In this document: one piece after another, positions 5,336-5,479 of the stretch | Numbering within the stretch: position 1 is the stretch's first letter | Layout: every line of letters starts with the position of its first letter | Made by a program: the position numbers and the translations under genes | The notes under the pieces: generated by a model | The model's database searches: none | Told to the model about the DNA's origin: nothing | Seen by the model: the letters and a program-made list of their open reading frames with translations, nothing else | Origin: an uncultured Pirellula sp. | GTDB lineage: Bacteria > Planctomycetota > Planctomycetia > Pirellulales > Pirellulaceae | DNA: 5,479 nucleotides | Direction of reading: 5' to 3' | Assembly (NCBI GenBank): GCA_903892365.1 | Contig: CAITIF010000504.1 | Span: forward strand, 1-5,479

Positions 5336-5479
5336 TTACTTCTTGATTAATTGTGTTATTCGAGCAGCAATCATGTCGAGAGCTAGGATCTCGTGCGCTA
5401 ATCCATTGTCTGCTATTTGTCGGGGCATGCCATAAACAACACAACTAGCTTCGTCCTGGGCGATGATACGCGCCCCTGC
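5336..5479 (-). CDS. cheB: CheB methylesterase, C-terminal fragment (gene runs out of the window)
   Basis: The minus strand is open from the window edge to a TAA at 5338-5336, giving the last 47 residues of a protein. They include RIIAQDEASCVVYGMPRQI (residues 4-22 of the fragment) followed by DNGLAHEILALDMIAARI. This is the characteristic end of the CheB methylesterase domain, which removes methyl groups from chemoreceptor glutamates and deamidates glutamines, opposing CheR. The catalytic Ser and His and the MG-x-DGA aspartate lie upstream of this segment and outside the window. I therefore cannot tell whether a response-regulator receiver domain is present at the N-terminus, or whether the enzyme is intact. 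The stop is followed after one base by the cheR start (TAATATG), the usual tight cheB-cheR arrangement. Confidence 0.93.
   Translation of the reverse strand, partial: AGARIIAQDEASCVVYGMPRQIADNGLAHEILALDMIAARITQLIKK

Noticed and set aside
1..5479. A search for a defence system, CRISPR array, insertion sequence, integrase, tRNA or toxin-antitoxin pair
   Set aside because: No transposase or integrase motifs, no regularly spaced repeats, no tRNA-like cloverleaf and no toxin-antitoxin-sized gene pair with recognisable motifs were found. The region reads as ordinary core or lineage-typical genes.

Overview
This window looks like ordinary chromosomal DNA from a planctomycete, probably a Pirellulaceae-type organism. 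That placement comes from the protein families. There is a secreted TPR protein with the 'AW-x-x-ATCPDD...' block common in planctomycete TPR proteins. There is a small secreted protein ending in a YGWFG...QW-R-FG...YTQW tail, a coiled-coil/C4 zinc-ribbon protein, and a diverged CheB-CheR pair. Base composition is roughly balanced and Shine-Dalgarno sequences are weak throughout. No database search was possible, so the taxonomy is an inference.

Layout, left to right. (1) Positions 1-347, plus strand: a DUF2200-family protein whose true start probably lies before the window. It is followed by a T-rich 15-bp tandem repeat. (2) About 552-842, plus: a small protein with two membrane segments. (3) A 269-bp gap (843-1111) holding two candidate hairpins and no convincing gene. 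(4) 1112-1867, plus: a class I SAM-dependent methyltransferase. (5) 1943-3082, minus: an exported TPR-repeat protein, convergent with the methyltransferase across a 75-bp gap that holds a nested inverted repeat. (6) 3083-3245: a divergent intergenic region with two consecutive stem-loops. (7) 3246-3947, plus: the zinc-ribbon/coiled-coil protein. (8) 3971-4306, minus: the small secreted protein. (9) 4339-5334, minus: CheR. (10) 5336 to beyond the window end, minus: the C-terminus of CheB.

The clearest functional unit is the minus-strand run cheB - cheR - small secreted protein, with gaps of 1 bp and 32 bp. CheR adds methyl groups to receptor glutamates and CheB removes them, so together they set adaptation in a chemosensory pathway. 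The other genes look like separate transcription units. I saw no mobile element, CRISPR array, tRNA or rRNA. I do not see a new multi-gene system here. The most unusual signals are the paired stem-loops at 3135-3211, the altered signature motifs and Ser/Thr-rich tail of CheR, and the T6-containing tandem repeat at 350-386.
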